Assembly: GCA_018907035.1 (NCBI GenBank)
Contig: JACCIC010000166.1
Coordinates: 1,034,501 to 1,098,500 of the forward strand
DNA: 64,000 bases
Direction of reading: 5' to 3'
Source: Sycobia sp. Sy_11
Taxonomy: Eukaryota; Arthropoda; Insecta; Hymenoptera; Epichrysomallidae
The notes under the pieces are model-generated. The model did not search any database. It saw only the letters and a list, made by a program, of their open reading frames with translations, and was not told the DNA's origin. The position numbers and the translations under genes are program-made. Shown in pieces: positions 33,716 to 47,969 of this stretch. Numbering within the stretch: position 1 is the stretch's first letter; each line of letters starts with the position of its first letter.

Positions 33716-35228
33716 AAAATTTATATATATATTTGAAAATAAAATTGTACAAATCTAAAAAGTCAAAATAAAAAAATAAAATCGAAGTAGGATTAAATAA
33801 CTAAAGAGTAAACTTTTTTACTATTTAAGTTTATTTTTCTATACAAATTAACAATGTAAAAGACAATACTTTAAAAAAATGGATAATTTAACGACAGTAC
33901 ATTACGTATGAGTAAAATATTTCTTAAACATACTTTAAATATAATTTAATGATAAACGTCCAAATTTTGAAATGAGATTCATAATTTGTCAATGAGATAA
34001 TATAAATAGCAATGGCATTCATCATTTTATTAGATATGTTTATTAAATTTTTTTTTATCATTGCATCACTATTTAATTTTCTATTGTTATACAAATTCTT
34101 TATTTGGACGGTATAAAAACAATTTCTAATACAATATTTCTTATAAAAAAAGATACAAATATTTTTACACCTTTTATATTTTATATTTAAGAATATCTAC
34201 TACAAAAGTGCTCGAACTTTTATTTTATAGTTGTTTAGTCTTACTCTAATACTTTATTATCTGTACGTTTTGGACGGAAACATTTATGAGATTCTTCATT
34301 GCATAACAGCCACTGCACAGTACGCTTGAGCAGTGGAACACAAATTATTGTTTCTTATACATAATTTATATGAATAAGTTAGTGCTTGTGCGCATTTAAG
34401 CTTTTATGTGTTTATTTTATAATTAAAATATCATTATTAATATAAAAATATTATATTAAACAGTTGAACATTCCTTTAACTAGATCACTAATATCTAATA
34501 ATTTCTCAATGTTTATACAAATACAATTGTATTATGTTCTCTGGGAGATTTTTCTTCAATGTAGAAAAATATTTTACTTGTATATATAAACTTTTGATAA
34601 CTATTTGTTATAACTTGAAAGCTGTATCCATTATATAGTGGTTCTCGTAATTTTTATAAGGTACACTAATTATATCTGATAATCAGAGGAAGTTCAATTT
34701 TCATTAATAAATAGTAAGAAAACACTTTCAAGCTTTAAAATGCAATTTTTCATGGCTTCTGATCATTTTTTATTCTATGATAAACCTTATTCTTCAATTA
34801 TTCTCTACAGTCACAGTTTGTCAAATCAATAGGAAAAACTATATAAATCTAACATATTGCTACTCACAAAGTAGTATTGTTTAATTTAAAACTAAGTTTA
34901 TAATTCATATTGACTTTTTATATTACTATAAAAATTTGATCATTAATTTTTGATAGATATTAACTAAATATATGCAAATTATAATTTTAGATATATTTAT
35001 TTCACATATACCATTAGAGAATATTTTTGACCGTTAAAATTACGAAAATTTGAATCTGTCCAGTGTATAATCAAAGATTATATACTTATACTTTTGCTCG
35101 ATTTCGAATTAATAGCTTTTGAATAATTAATATATTATTTATGTTCAAAAAAAAATAATATCTAGTGAAATGCATGGAACTCCTAGTATCATTAACTAAA
35201 ATTTTTTCTTCAATACTTGCGATATGTT
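33716..35228. other. Contactin 3' flank
   Basis: AT-rich without coding sequence. The part nearest 35228 is the 3' UTR of the minus-strand Contactin gene; its length is not determined. Confidence 0.5.
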
Positions 35229-38200
35229 CTAAATGTATTCAAAAACTCTTAAAAATAAAAACGTGACAATTATTAAACCAGAGTTTAACATTTTTTTAGT
35301 TGCTGCGTTTCCGTAATCCGATGCATCTCCCATTCTAAACCTGTGTGCAGGACTGGACATTCTGCCATCCCCTCCGTTACTGTACGCCAATACACGCAAG
35401 AAATACTCCTTACCCACACCAAGATTATTAATAATAGCTTCTATTGCACCCACAGGTACAATGGTATCTGCAGCAGTACTCATGTCTTGATCTGTTTCCC
35501 AAACTCTTATTTTAAAGCCAATGACTGGCTCTTCGTCCTTAATGTTCTGTACATAACGCCACGTAACTCTAACTGATGTTGGATTTCTGCCAAATACATG
35601 AACTGAGGATGGTGGATTTTGTGGTGCTTTACGATAAGTTCGCTCCAAGAATCGTTCGCTCTCAGGCCCTTCCCCAGCGGAATTATATGCCATGACCTTC
35701 ATTGAAATAATTATATATTATTCTTGACTTAATGTTTTATATATTTTTTTTGTTTTATAAAAATTAAGTTATCACGAGGATATAATTCCAGACAATTTAA
35801 TAAATTGATGAAATAAATGTAAAAAAGTAGTATCTTTAATATATTTTTATATAATTTAAGTTAAAATTAGCAATATTAACTTAAATTAAACCAATGATTA
35901 CAGACTAAATAATGAGTATTTACCTTAACGTAGTAATAAGTATTAGGCTGTAAACCAACGACTAGCGACCATGGACGAGTAGTACGGGACAAATAGTATA
36001 CGGCATCCTCTTCACGATTCTCTTCCTTCCAGTACTTGATTCGATGACCAATAAGCTTACCGCGAACACGTTCACGTGTTTGTTCTATAGGCTGCCAAGT
36101 AACGTTCAGAGCTGTGCCGTTATAAGATAATGCAGATACTTGTTGCGGAGCAACCTGGATATTTAGAAAAACAATTTAATAAATTAGATTTATAAAAATC
36201 AATTTTAAACTAGATGTTTCAAATTATTTATTTTACAATTTTATATCATACCTGTGGCATATCTTCAGCGCTGAAAATGCTCACGACATCAGATTTTGGT
36301 CCATAACCCATGTCATTAGCTGGTTGCACTTGAACCTCGTATGACGTATAGTAATATTTATTATTAATAGGTACAACAGCTACGCCAATGTTTCCAAATT
36401 CCTTGAGAGGCAGTGACTGGAATTCAGTCTCAGGGTCCATACCCCTGCGACGCCAATAAACCTTATAATAAATGCCTGGTCCATATTGCTCAGCAGATGC
36501 AAGCGGATCCCATTTGATTGTAAGATCGCCAATTTTACCTAAAATTAAAGATAGTCATCAAAAAAGTAAAAATATTAATTACTTATTTATCAACATTCAT
36601 TGATGCTTTCTAAAGAGTTTTTTATCTTCAAATTTAAGCCAGAAAAATCAAAACTTACCTCCTCCACCTCTGATGTTCATAGGAGGCTTGGCTGGTTTAT
36701 CAGAAGGCGTGCTATATTGCGGGGACGGTATTGAAGGTGGTCCATAGCCGTGTTCATTACCAGCTTGTACTCTGAATTCGTAAGTTGTGTAAGGATGAAG
36801 CACATTCTCAAGGTGTACTTGTTTACGGCCATTATATCTATCAATTTCGGTGTACGCCGTGTAATCTATGAATTTATTTTGTATTGTTATTATTTTTTTT
36901 TTCATTACTACATTTTTTATGAATCTTTTCATAGGCAGTAATCACAAATATTTTCTTAAAAAAAAAAAATGATTACAAAATTCTCTTACATATTATCAAG
37001 TAAGATAATTAAATCATACCTTCAGTAAGGTTAAACCATGTTTGATTCCAATTGGTTCTAGCACTAATTGTGTATCTATTAATGGGTCGTCCGTGATAAG
37101 CTCCATCAGTCCACGTTAATGTAACAGAAGTCCTTGCTACATTAATTACTTGAATTCCACCAGGTGGTCCAGGAGGTCCTTCGATAATGATTGTTGTTTT
37201 TGATGAAATACGCCCAACTGCGCTCTTGACAATGCATTCATAATCACCAGCCTCAGCAAAAGTCGAGTTGATGATATCCAAGGTGCCACCATCAATTACA
37301 ATGTGTGGATTGGCTTTTAAATCTTTATCGCGTATACGCATTTCGTTGTGCATCCAAATATAGGCAACGTCGAGCATTTCGTCGGTTTGAGCCATACATC
37401 GTAATGTCTGATTCTGATTTACTGATGTAACGATTCGGGGCGGTAAGGATTCAATCAGTATTGGTCCATCTAATATAAAAAATTTAATTATTTGTATATT
37501 TAATTTAATTTCATTAACAATTAATATAATTTGTTAAATTCATATCCATTGTAATGTAATATAATTTCAATAATAAACAATAATAATTTAATTATATACA
37601 TAATTTACAATTAGATTTTATAATTTCAGTAAATTTATAGAAGATTGTGATTTTTCTTATTATTTAATCGATTAAAATAATAAAATTAAAAAAGTTATTT
37701 TAAACTGTATTATACTTACTTAAAACTATTAATCGACCACGGGATTCATCGCTGCCATACTGGTTAGATGCCTGACAAACATATGTACCTTCATCATCTC
37801 TGGAAACAGGACTAATAATGAGACTGCCTGTGTCAAAAATTCGTCTTCGACCTCCACTTCCTAATACATTTCCATCTTTTTTCCATGTAAACTTTGGTCT
37901 TGGAGCAGCTTCTGGATTACATATCATGGTAACATTACCACCCTCTGCTGCATAAGTTTCTAGTTCCAACGGTCGTTTTTTAAATGATGGCTTCAAGGCT
38001 AAAAAATTCAATAAAAATGTCCAAATTTATATAAATATTAAATGCTTACAAATAATATAAATAAATTTTTTAAATTACAAAATTTGCCTAAATACTGTAA
38101 TTAATTTTATAAGAATTATAAAAATTAATTTAAGAATTAGCAAAATGAATTGATTAAATTTGAAAAATCTTCATTGAAGTACTTACACAAAACTCTTAAC

Positions 38201-40566
38201 TGAGCAGATGAATATTTAGTCTTCAATTGGTTTTTAGCCTCACATTGATACATTGCTTCATCCTTTTCAGGATCCAGTAATTTAATTTTTAACACGTTAT
38301 CTTGTATTAAATATCTGTCGCGATCCTCAGGTGGCAGTGTATGCATATCGATATACTCGCCGTTTCTCAACCAATTGTAAGTTACATCTGGCATGCCAAA
38401 AGCCTCACACACCCACGTTAGTTCGCCCTTGTTATCCATATGTTTATCGGCAAGAGGTACCGTAAAATTCGGAGCTGCCTGTATAAGTAGCTGTACCGAA
38501 TTTTTTATGGCAATCTTATCATTGCGTGCACGACACACATATTCACCCTGGTCTTCAATACGAACCCGTGGAATAATTAGAACACGGTTGTGATTAGATA
38601 GGTAAGCACCACGAGGAAGTTCTCCACCTACACGAGTCCAATTGTATGAAGGCACTGGGCTATAGAATAAGTAATTAGCATTAAATATAGATAGTTATTC
38701 ATTTGTGAAAAAATTGTTGGTGTAGCCTTATATAATTTTGCTATAATTTAAAATGATGCGTAGTAGAACAAATTATAAAGTTCCTTTCACTAAAACTAAT
38801 ATTTCTATATTTTAGTATGAGATTTTTCTTTTTTCTTTAATTTTTTATATTTATTTTAAGTTAAATTTAAAGTCTAAGAATACTATAAATATAAATATTT
38901 TGAAAAAATATTTTTACTTTGATTTTAAAAAAGTAAATTTGCAATAATATACAATTGTATAAGAGTTATATTGTAAATATAACAAAGTAAAGCGATTTAA
39001 AATTTTCTTACAATCCAAAAGCAATGCATTCCATTCTAACTTGGTCTCCAGCCATAGCAGCTTCAGGAAAAATTTTGGGAAAGTTATTTGGAAATTTCAG
39101 GTTCTGCGGTGTCACTGTAATAATGAATGCACAGATTACTGATAATATAAATCAGTTAAAAATTGAGTAATTAGTTTTAAATTTTGATAGATATTATTTT
39201 TTTGCAGATTTATATATTGTTTTATTTCAAACTAATCTGTTCAGATGTTTAATCCAAATAATTTAGATTACTATGATGATTTCAGATATTAGAAATAAAA
39301 CTTAATAATCACTTACAGTGAGGACTGACATGAAGAGGAAAAAATGGTCCATTACGACCAGTATCAGAAGCAGTACTTTGCACATTACAAGAATAGTTAG
39401 CTTGATCAATCTTTTCAAGAGCTGAAAAATATAAGGCACCATCGTATGATACAAACAATCTCTCATTATCATCATCTACAAAAAACGGAAATGCTTCTCG
39501 AGCCCAGTAGTATTTGACTCCTGGAAAGTGTTGTGGGGGGTCACAGTAAAGTGCTTTACCCCAATGTTCATCACCAAACTCCTTAGGCCTTTTTAGATTA
39601 AATTCAAGAATGTAACCAAAAGATAATTCAACACTTTCTGATCTTATAGTACCAAACATGTTTGTAGCTTTGCAATGATAAGTACCTCGATCCTCAGTCT
39701 AATTTTAAAATTATTACTTAAAATATATATCGATTAAATTGTAATAATATTTCATTATTCTTAAATACCTGATTTGGAGATACAATAATAAGAGTTCCTC
39801 CACTAACAGTATAACGTCCATTCATCAATGGATCAATTTTTCTAGAAATTAGACGGTCATTTTGAAAATCTTCTTTAAACCAATCATATGTTGGAGCTGG
39901 ATATCCACCAGCAAGGCAACTAAGAAATACATCATTAGCTACAACTCTCTTAGTTACATCAAAAACTTTGTTTTCTGGTTGTTTAATGAAATAAGGCCCA
40001 CGAGGTATTCTTAAAGGATCACTAACTTCAATACCATACTGATAAGTGCGATCATCAGACAATAGATAATGTAAATTGGCAGCAGGAGCTTCACAAATGT
40101 AATAATAAGGATCTTGTCCATTTACTTTTTCTAGACCCCAACGTTTCAGACCTTCACTATATGCATAAACTAAGTAGTCTTTTCCATACATATTATCAAA
40201 TGACTGAGGCAAAAATGCATTATCCATATTGACCATTTGGGTTTCATCTTCATTTGTCCAATAACTACCTTGCATTCTAACTCCAGTATACCATTTTCTA
40301 TGCTGGGGATCTTGCTGAAGTAGTTCTCTCAATGTATTTCCATGTTCTTCAAGTGAATTTATAGAAAGTAAATCACTTTGATAAGCCAAACAATTTCTAC
40401 GAGCATCTTCTCTGGGCCTGAAGCTTTTTATAAAACGATAGCAAGAATCTTGAAATGATACCCATGGTTTGGGACATCTATGTTCTATTTCATTGTAGTA
40501 TATAGTTTGTGATATAGATGTTGTTATTGAACTTACTAGGAAAAATAATTTTATACTTAAAGACAT
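35229..40566 (-). CDS. Cont: Contactin: GPI-anchored C-type lectin, Ig and fibronectin III adhesion protein
   Basis: Ten coding exons in transcript order: 40566-39769, 39698-39317, 39114-39012, 38659-38187, 37998-37720, 37469-37020, 36865-36659, 36538-36252, 36154-35924, 35696-35229, giving 1225 aa with phases closing at every junction. Insect Contactin is a septate-junction and axo-glial adhesion protein that acts with Neurexin IV and Neuroglian at the cell surface. A signal peptide spans about 1-20 and a C-type lectin domain about 28-175 (WVSFQDSCYRF to YYYICEAP). Six Ig-like domains run from about 195 to 770 (repeated Cys, Trp and D-x-G/A-x-Y-x-C motifs), then four fibronectin III domains to about 1200, and a hydrophobic tail after about 1203 typical of GPI attachment. 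I start at the internal ATG 40566 because a splice acceptor (TTTCAG) lies 8-13 bases upstream. The length is slightly below the Drosophila protein. It lies in tandem with TBC1D19. Confidence 0.95.
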
Positions 40567-41137
40567 TGCACTGCCTGAAATAAAACAATTAATATATAGT
40601 TTATATATAAACATTATAAATTATATAAAATCTGTTAATTTCAGTATAGATTTTTATTTAAAATAAAATTAATCAATATGTATCGATGATAAAAAGAAGT
40701 TAAATGGATTTCATATCAAAAATTAAAATAGTTTTAAATTAATGTTTGATCTTACTGTATTATATATATATATAACTGATAATATTACTGTAGACAATAA
40801 ATATCACAAATTTTTATAAACATAGTTTATATTATGAATTGACTTTAGTTGCAACTTAATCTTCTATCAGATTAGGTAAATTAAAATAATAATATTAGTT
40901 TAAAAAAAAAACAATATATTTCCAAATTCAATGAAGATTTAAAAAATTAGTAATTACTATATGAGTAATACTCATATGCAGGAATATGTTCTGAACAGTT
41001 ACAAGGGAGGGGACTTTCAGGGAGTGGCAACTATATATTTGCTTATACTATCAATATTAGCATGTTTATATTTTAATTAACGAGAAATAATAATTAAATA
41101 AGAATTTAGCGTTTTTTTAATTCGCAATAAAACTTAC

Positions 41138-41215
41138 CTTTATTTTATTTGCAAGTATTCATCAGACGATCTTGTTTGAAAACTAGCGTCTCTTCGTGTC
41201 ACAACGTATACTACT
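41138..41215 (-). other. Probable Contactin 5' UTR exon and promoter zone
   Basis: The minus-strand donor AAAG|GTAAGTT ends at 41138, and the matching acceptor is just upstream of the Contactin ATG. The exon's upstream limit is not visible, so 41215 is a guess. It is non-coding. Confidence 0.4.
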
Positions 41216-41947
41216 TACACACACATTATATTGCACCATTCATCCTAAAAATTCTAACCTAATCCTTCATTCGTTCATGCAGGTGTATGTATATGCATCA
41301 TGTATATATATACATTCATATGCACGCACACGTATTTATATACATCCAGATTCCACATTTTCCACATATTCCAGAAATTCATCGCTGCGCCTCCTATATA
41401 ATATCTGCCCTAAGTTATGTTATTTCTATTTTATATCTGATATTCTGATGTATAAACTTTATATAAGTGATGAATATATTGATCAGTTTGTTCAATAGTC
41501 TCATGGAGATATATTAATATCGACTTATTCTGAATAAATATACATCACGAATAAGGATATGCATGCTACATTGATATTAGATGAATTTTATAGCAATCTT
41601 TACAAAGATAATATTTCAATAAATAGTTAAACAATTTAAATGAAAAAATTATTTATAATTATTTACTAAAAACTTTTTAATATATTATATTTCAATAAAT
41701 TAAATATAAAATAATTATTTCATTAATTTAAGAGATTACAATTTCAATAAATAATCTTATAAAAAATTTAATTTATTAAAAATAGTTAAACAAAGATAAT
41801 TAAAGATTTTTATTCATTTTGCAACAAAAATTTATAATAGAGATTTTTACAAATGTATATTTTCTCTTTTGGAATATTAAATAGTAAAGTTTAAATCTAT
41901 GAACAATGCAACAATTTTTACCAATATTATTTGGATCAGTGTTTGTT
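41216..41947. other. TBC1D19-Contactin intergenic region
   Basis: About 0.7 kb between tandem minus-strand genes. It should hold the TBC1D19 3' UTR (a minus-strand AATAAA near 41808-41813) and the Contactin promoter. No coding sequence is supported; an open frame at 41196-41498 is composition-driven. Confidence 0.5.
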
Positions 41948-44418
41948 TCAATCTTTTAAAAGACTTAATTGAAGTAGAGGCATGACTTTTAATGATGATA
42001 AATCAGCCAATACAGCCTAAAAAAATTTAATTATAATTTACATATACATGTTACTCAATTTATTAATATTATGAGTATTTACTTACTTCAACATTATGTA
42101 GAGTATTTACTTGCATAAGATTTTCTTTCCGGAAACTAAGTATAGTTACAGCAAGTAACGGTATGATTTCCAAAGAATCATATCCAAGGACTAAGTCCCA
42201 CAAATATAATAATTGTTCAGGAGGAAGATGACCACTAAAACCTCGCATTAGCCATTTAAAAACAATTTTAATGCTATAAAAAAAGAAATGTATTACATAA
42301 TTCACTTATTTAAATAAATATATGCAAAAATAGTATATTATTATTATTAATAAATTAATACTAACGGTTGAATGTGCAAATTTTTAAAATGTGCCCATAA
42401 TTGTGGCTCATGACACTGTAACAGTCTTTCAAATAATAAGCACAAAGCAACTATTCCTTGTTCGTGACTTGATACTGTATGAAGACGAAACCAATACCTC
42501 AAATAGAATGCTCGAAATGTAAAATACATGGTGCATGGATCATCAAACAAATAGCAAAACGGAGTAGCTGAATGAATAGACTTTATTAGTAAGTTAATTT
42601 TATTTAAAGATCTTGATTTAATATCTTACCATACATAGTAAATCCATGAAAAGGAATTACTCCGCTTGGTGGAAAAACTAAAGTATTTTCTAGTGTTGCT
42701 GGTTTGCCTTGTAATACAGCATGAATAACTTGACCACCTGCACTTTTATCTGTAGTTACTGGAGCAAGTACTTCAGAATCTCTTGAAAAACTCAACATAG
42801 TTTTATATAAAACATCTTCAAATACAAAATATTGATCATCGTTGCTAGCAGTAAGTTGAACATCCTTAAAAGATAATACATACTTTTAACAAAATATTTA
42901 TTTATAAATTACTTTGTGCTCAAATGATATAATACTTACTTTAATTATTAATTTATCTACCATTATATCATATTGTAACACCATTGCTTTTAATTCTTCA
43001 TAATACTCAATATCCTGAAATTAATATATTGTATTTAAAAATTATGTTCATAAAAACCTTGCAATATTTTCAAATTTTACGTTTTCTCTAATGATAGATC
43101 CCAAGACAAGTGACCAAAGTTTTCCTCTTAATGCTCTTGGAGCTCCTCGTTTTAAAAATTCTTGACAAATAGGGGCATGATTAGACATCAATACTTTTTC
43201 ACCAATATGAGTTCTTTCAGCTTCTAAATTTGGGTAATTTCCCGATGATGGAATATTTTCATTAACACCAAGCAGTGGAACACCTTGAGATAGTTCTTTA
43301 TAGATATCTCTCTAAAATTTTATTATAAACAATAGATTAATTTAATTTATGTGAGCTACATTTCAAATTGAAACATGAAAAATTCTTAAAGTACTCAAAT
43401 CTTTACCAATTGAGCTAGTGTTTTAACATGAATCTGAATGTGACTAAATTCCCAATTTGGTTCATTACTAAAATAAAAAAAAATTAGTTTTTTGAATAAT
43501 ATCATACATTTCCTATCTATTATGTAACTTGTTGTGAACTATATAAAATGAAAATAGCAATTTATTTTGTAACATTTAAACACTTACGCTTGTCTTTTGA
43601 ATGATGGGTCTCTAACAGAGAAAAGAACTTCTAAAAAATCTTTTGGAGCATATAATGGTCTATATTGCGATAGATCTGAACATAACATTTTAACAGTATT
43701 ATTATAAATAAAAGTTTTAGTTTTATTAATTAAATTTGTTTACTTAGTTTGAAGTATAAAAAATTAATTTATACCAAAATCGCATGTGCTTAATTCGTTC
43801 CATTTTTCAGATATTTCTTCTCTATCAGCGTTTGGTCTTATTCTAGCTAATGGAACATTAAGTTCATTACACATAGAGTTTAATGATTTTTGAATTCGCC
43901 GCTCCCATTGAATTTGTGCTTTTTTCAAATAACTTAAATCTGGTTGAATATCTTGAATATTTTCTGTTAATCTCTAAGGACATACATTCAAATAAGATTA
44001 TTATAGTAGTATGAAATAAAGAAAAATTGACATTGTAATCATATCCACAATCGCTTTAACTTTTACTAAATTGGTACTTACTTGTGATCTAGTCCAGTGA
44101 AATACAGTATTTCTAAGTTCTATTTCTAGACCCTCCTGCTTTAAAGCTTCAAATAAGGTATTTTTAAAATCTTCCTTTTTTACTGCAGAAGATGCAACAA
44201 GTCTCTAAATTATAGGGTTCTCTTGTTAATAATTTTTTTTTTTTTTTTAATATTAGTCATATTCAAAAAATAAAACATACATTTATATATTTATAGCGTT
44301 ATAAAAACTGTACCTGAATTTCACCATATAAATTTTTATAATTTGTCATATTTTGAATGTCTTCTGATAATTTTTTAGCAGTTTTTTGAAGTTCGATATT
44401 TTTATTTTTGTGCTCCAT
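41948..44418 (-). CDS. TBC1D19: TBC1D19 (TBC domain family, Rab-GAP-like)
   Basis: Eleven coding exons in transcript order: 44418-44314, 44204-44082, 43973-43775, 43675-43588, 43467-43407, 43311-43081, 43014-42940, 42864-42630, 42567-42366, 42273-42087, 42016-41948, giving 524 aa. This is about the length of vertebrate TBC1D19, and it is similar throughout. TBC proteins usually speed GTP hydrolysis by Rab GTPases on membranes; the Rab partner of TBC1D19 is not established. The N-terminal half (1-215) is helical and family-specific (SLNSMCNELNVPLARIRP). The TBC region spans about 220-500: GAPRALRGKLWSLVLG, GVIPFHGFTMY, FRLHTVSSHEQGIVALC, FKWLMRGFSG and LWDLVLGYDSLEI. The usual Ile-x-x-Asp-x-x-Arg finger is replaced by IIKDVQLTAS, so the classical arginine finger seems absent, as in the vertebrate protein. 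Three tandem GTTTAGCCAG-like units lie upstream of the start (about 44580-44612). Confidence 0.93.
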
Positions 44419-45266
44419 GATTTATAAAATTTAAATAAAGTAATTTTGATCTAGTATGATCGCACTGATCATACGAGATAAAAATCATGTATTAAACAAA
44501 AGTGAACGCCATTTGTAAACAATCGATATAGTTCAGTCACGAGTCACGAGTTCAGTTATCAGTTTAGATTTAGTTATGTGGTTTAGCCAGGTTTAGCCAG
44601 GTTTAGCTGAAGATATATTCTCAAAAAAACGTCAAAAACATAAAAAACATAAAAGTGTAAATTCAGCACGTGGTTTATAGCGTGATTTATAAGATAAAAT
44701 CATAATAAAATCTTATAGTATATATAACATGTAGAACCAGGTATAGAATTTGCCGCGAGTCTTATGGCCGAATTATTTTGTTTTATTTAATTTTTTTTAA
44801 CATTGCTTTTGTAGGATCAATGTATAATATTCTACTATATTATAAACTGTCTTATAAGTAAATAGAGCATTCAGCACATCATATATAGTCCTGATTGACG
44901 CTTTGACGACAATCCTATAACTGTTAAAAAAAATACTGATCTTATATTAGACCTATACGTCGTATGAATCGATTAATATAATATACACAAATATATGTGG
45001 CAATATTAGGGGAATTGTGAATTTCTTAAATTACACAATATTGAAAAAAATTAAAACACAATTGATTTTAATTGTGTATACTGAACTATTTATTAAATCC
45101 AGTTAATACAGCAAAACTCCCACATTTAAATACGAATTAATATAGCCTTTCGCATATTGAGTCACAATTACGCAGCTACCTGAACTGAACTGTCACATAT
45201 TGAATCAAATTAATAATCTTCCGCATTTAACACAATTATTATCTATTATATTTTTTATTCCTTAGC

Positions 45267-45272
45267 TCTCTT

Positions 45273-45332
<60 letters not shown>

Positions 45333-45361
45333 CGTGCGTGCATGTGTGTGTGTGAGTGTGT
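45267..45361. repeat. Compound (TC)n-(TG)n microsatellite
   Basis: A TC run to about 45325, then an interrupted TG/CG run. Confidence 0.93.
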
Positions 45362-46529
45362 GTTCCCACATCGCATGAAAAAGACTCTTTATGGAAGGAT
45401 TCTAAAATAATATCCCGCAATATATAATATCTTGAAAGGATTTTTTAAAGACAATTCAAGTGATCCTGTCAAATCACTGGAAAGAATTCTGGAAAGATAC
45501 GAGAATTCCGTTCAAAAGGAAACTTCAAAGAATTTTTGCAAGAATATGGTGACTTTTTTCTTTCAAGTTTCTTTTTAAAAAGGATTATTAAAGGTTTTTG
45601 TTTAAAGACTTTGTTCATAATAATCTAGTATTCATACAGAAATATTTTTAGAATCCTTGCAAAATTCTTACAATGTTCTTTATTTTCTCGTTATTGTTTC
45701 TGTATCATTTCCTAAATTTGTTGGTGTTGTATAGGAAAGTAATGCCTAATGGTCCCGCAAGTTGTAAAATGCAAGAAGTAAAAAATGTGTCCACTTGTTC
45801 GTATTAGAGTCTGCGTCTTTGCTGCCCTGCGCAGAAAATGATTTATAAGTTTATTGTTTAGATGTCTGAAGTTTTTTTATAGGTTTTTGCAGAGTTTTCA
45901 ATTTCGAGTACTTTAGTTAGTCTTGTGCCATCCTTTCGTTTGAACAGACGTCTTTTCTTTCCTCGTTTGAAATAAAGTTCATGTTAAAAGATTATTTCGT
46001 GTATCTTTATTTTAATATTCCACCTACTATATTTAATAAAAATTCAATACCTTTCAAAACGCTTTTAGAATCCTTTCCAAATAAATATATATAATATTCT
46101 GGATTGGAATCTTATTAATTGGAGTTATATTCGTGTGTTTGACTTATTTTTCTGCAATATTATTCTCTGTCTCTATATATATGCTAACGTATGAATCGAA
46201 ATTCTATCCAACTTCAATAGAACTTTTTTATTTAAACGTTTTTTCTCTTGTAATTTTTGATTTTTGATTCAAAAAATTCATCCGAGTACGCAGTATTAGT
46301 GTTTTATGGAAAAATGTTTTAGGCTCTAAAAACTTTTCGGTGGTTATTTTAATTGCTAGCAGAGTTTATCCATTTGACTAAATTTATCACCTATATCTAC
46401 TTTAATCTATAGGTTTTGATATATACAGCCAAAACACTACAATATGCCCTTAGATTTATATATAAAATAAATTTTTCAGCGTCTTATAAAAAAGCCGCGC
46501 AGTCAGTCATTCACAAAGAGCACTGTATG

Positions 46530-46538
46530 AGGACTATA

Positions 46539-46604
<66 letters not shown>
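46530..46604. repeat. (TA)n microsatellite
   Basis: A pure TA run read directly. Confidence 0.95.
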
Positions 46605-46609
<5 letters not shown>

Positions 46610-47969
46610 GATATAGGTATAGGTATATTATAAAACGAATCGTGGACTTACGGCGTAATTTTTCGTAAAAATGTTAATTTCAGATGAGTGTAACATACGA
46701 TATACGCACCGAATATGTATCAAACGATAATGATCGGAAATCGAGATTATGAAGCAATCGTTTTGCAAAAGCATGCTCTCGTAGCATATATAAAGCATAT
46801 TCTTACGCGAAAACGATTCTAAACTAGCGTGTAGTTGTTTAGCTATTTTTACACGTACTCTTCGCCGTATATTTCCTATCTTAAAAAATCGACTTCTGCA
46901 ATTTTTTCAGATAACATCTCTATTGGTTTTAGAATATTATAATATCGACATGATTCCGAACATTATATTTTAATATCTTACAATTATAATACTGCTAAAT
47001 TCTGAAAATCTTATATAAGTAAAATAAATGAATATCGTAGTCTTTTTTAAAGATTTTTTGATATGTATATATTGAAAAGTTATTTTACATATTAATCGTT
47101 TGGTTGAATTATTAATCAATTCAAAGTAATTAATTTTAATAAAAACGTAAATCATGATAAATATTTCATTAATCCTATACAGTATAATATATAAGTCAGA
47201 CGCCACCGGACGCCACTTATTTATAATCACTGGAGAATCTGAAATGTAAAACCTAAAATATTAAAGGCACAGTTAATTTATTGTTAGTAAAGGACAATCT
47301 GACCGATACCTCCTTCATCCAAATTGGAATCAAGGGAAAGTTGGTTTGGTCGAGCTAAAGCACCTGGATTTCCATTTTAGGGGCTCCCATAGTCTTAAAA
47401 AATATTATATACCAAAAAATCTCGAAAGAAATAATCAGACATGATTGATTAAAAACATTTCTTAAAAAAAGGACAATCTAAAGTATTTTTAATTATTGTA
47501 AAATGTTTTGTAAAAATTTGTGCAAAGATTTTCTCTTCCGAAAATAGTGAAAGGTACATGCCAATCACTGTATGATGTATTTTGATTATAAGTTAAAGAG
47601 TTTTCACATTGACACAGAAGCAATAAACTGAAGCAAACGAAAATTACTATAGAATCGTATAACTGGATATGACTATAATCTTGTAATACAGAGCTTGTTT
47701 CTGACTTCAATCTTATATTATATATATTAAAATAACATATCGAAACACACACCCAAAAGGACTGAGGAAACATTTTTTATTTGTCTAAATACCATATGTG
47801 AATAATTCATAAATTTTAAATAACTAAACAAGTTTGGAACAAATATAAAAAATGATAGATGTTCTTTAAATTTTGTAGAAGAGTGGTAGTGTCGAAGAGT
47901 ATATTGATGCAGTTTCATTTTTTTCGTATATTACAAAGTTTATGTAATTTTTTTACTGCTTCAATGTCC

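Larger units (their letters stand above)
44419..47969. other. Intergenic region with microsatellites
   Basis: It contains the TBC1D19 5' flank, a compound (TC)n/(TG)n tract and a (TA)n tract. No gene is recognised; open frames near 46416-46616 and 46970-47918 are short and low in complexity. Confidence 0.5.

Noticed and set aside
40567..40614. Upstream extension of the first Contactin coding exon to an earlier Met
   Set aside because: A splice acceptor (TTTCAG) lies between that Met and the ATG at 40566, and the latter starts a good signal peptide.
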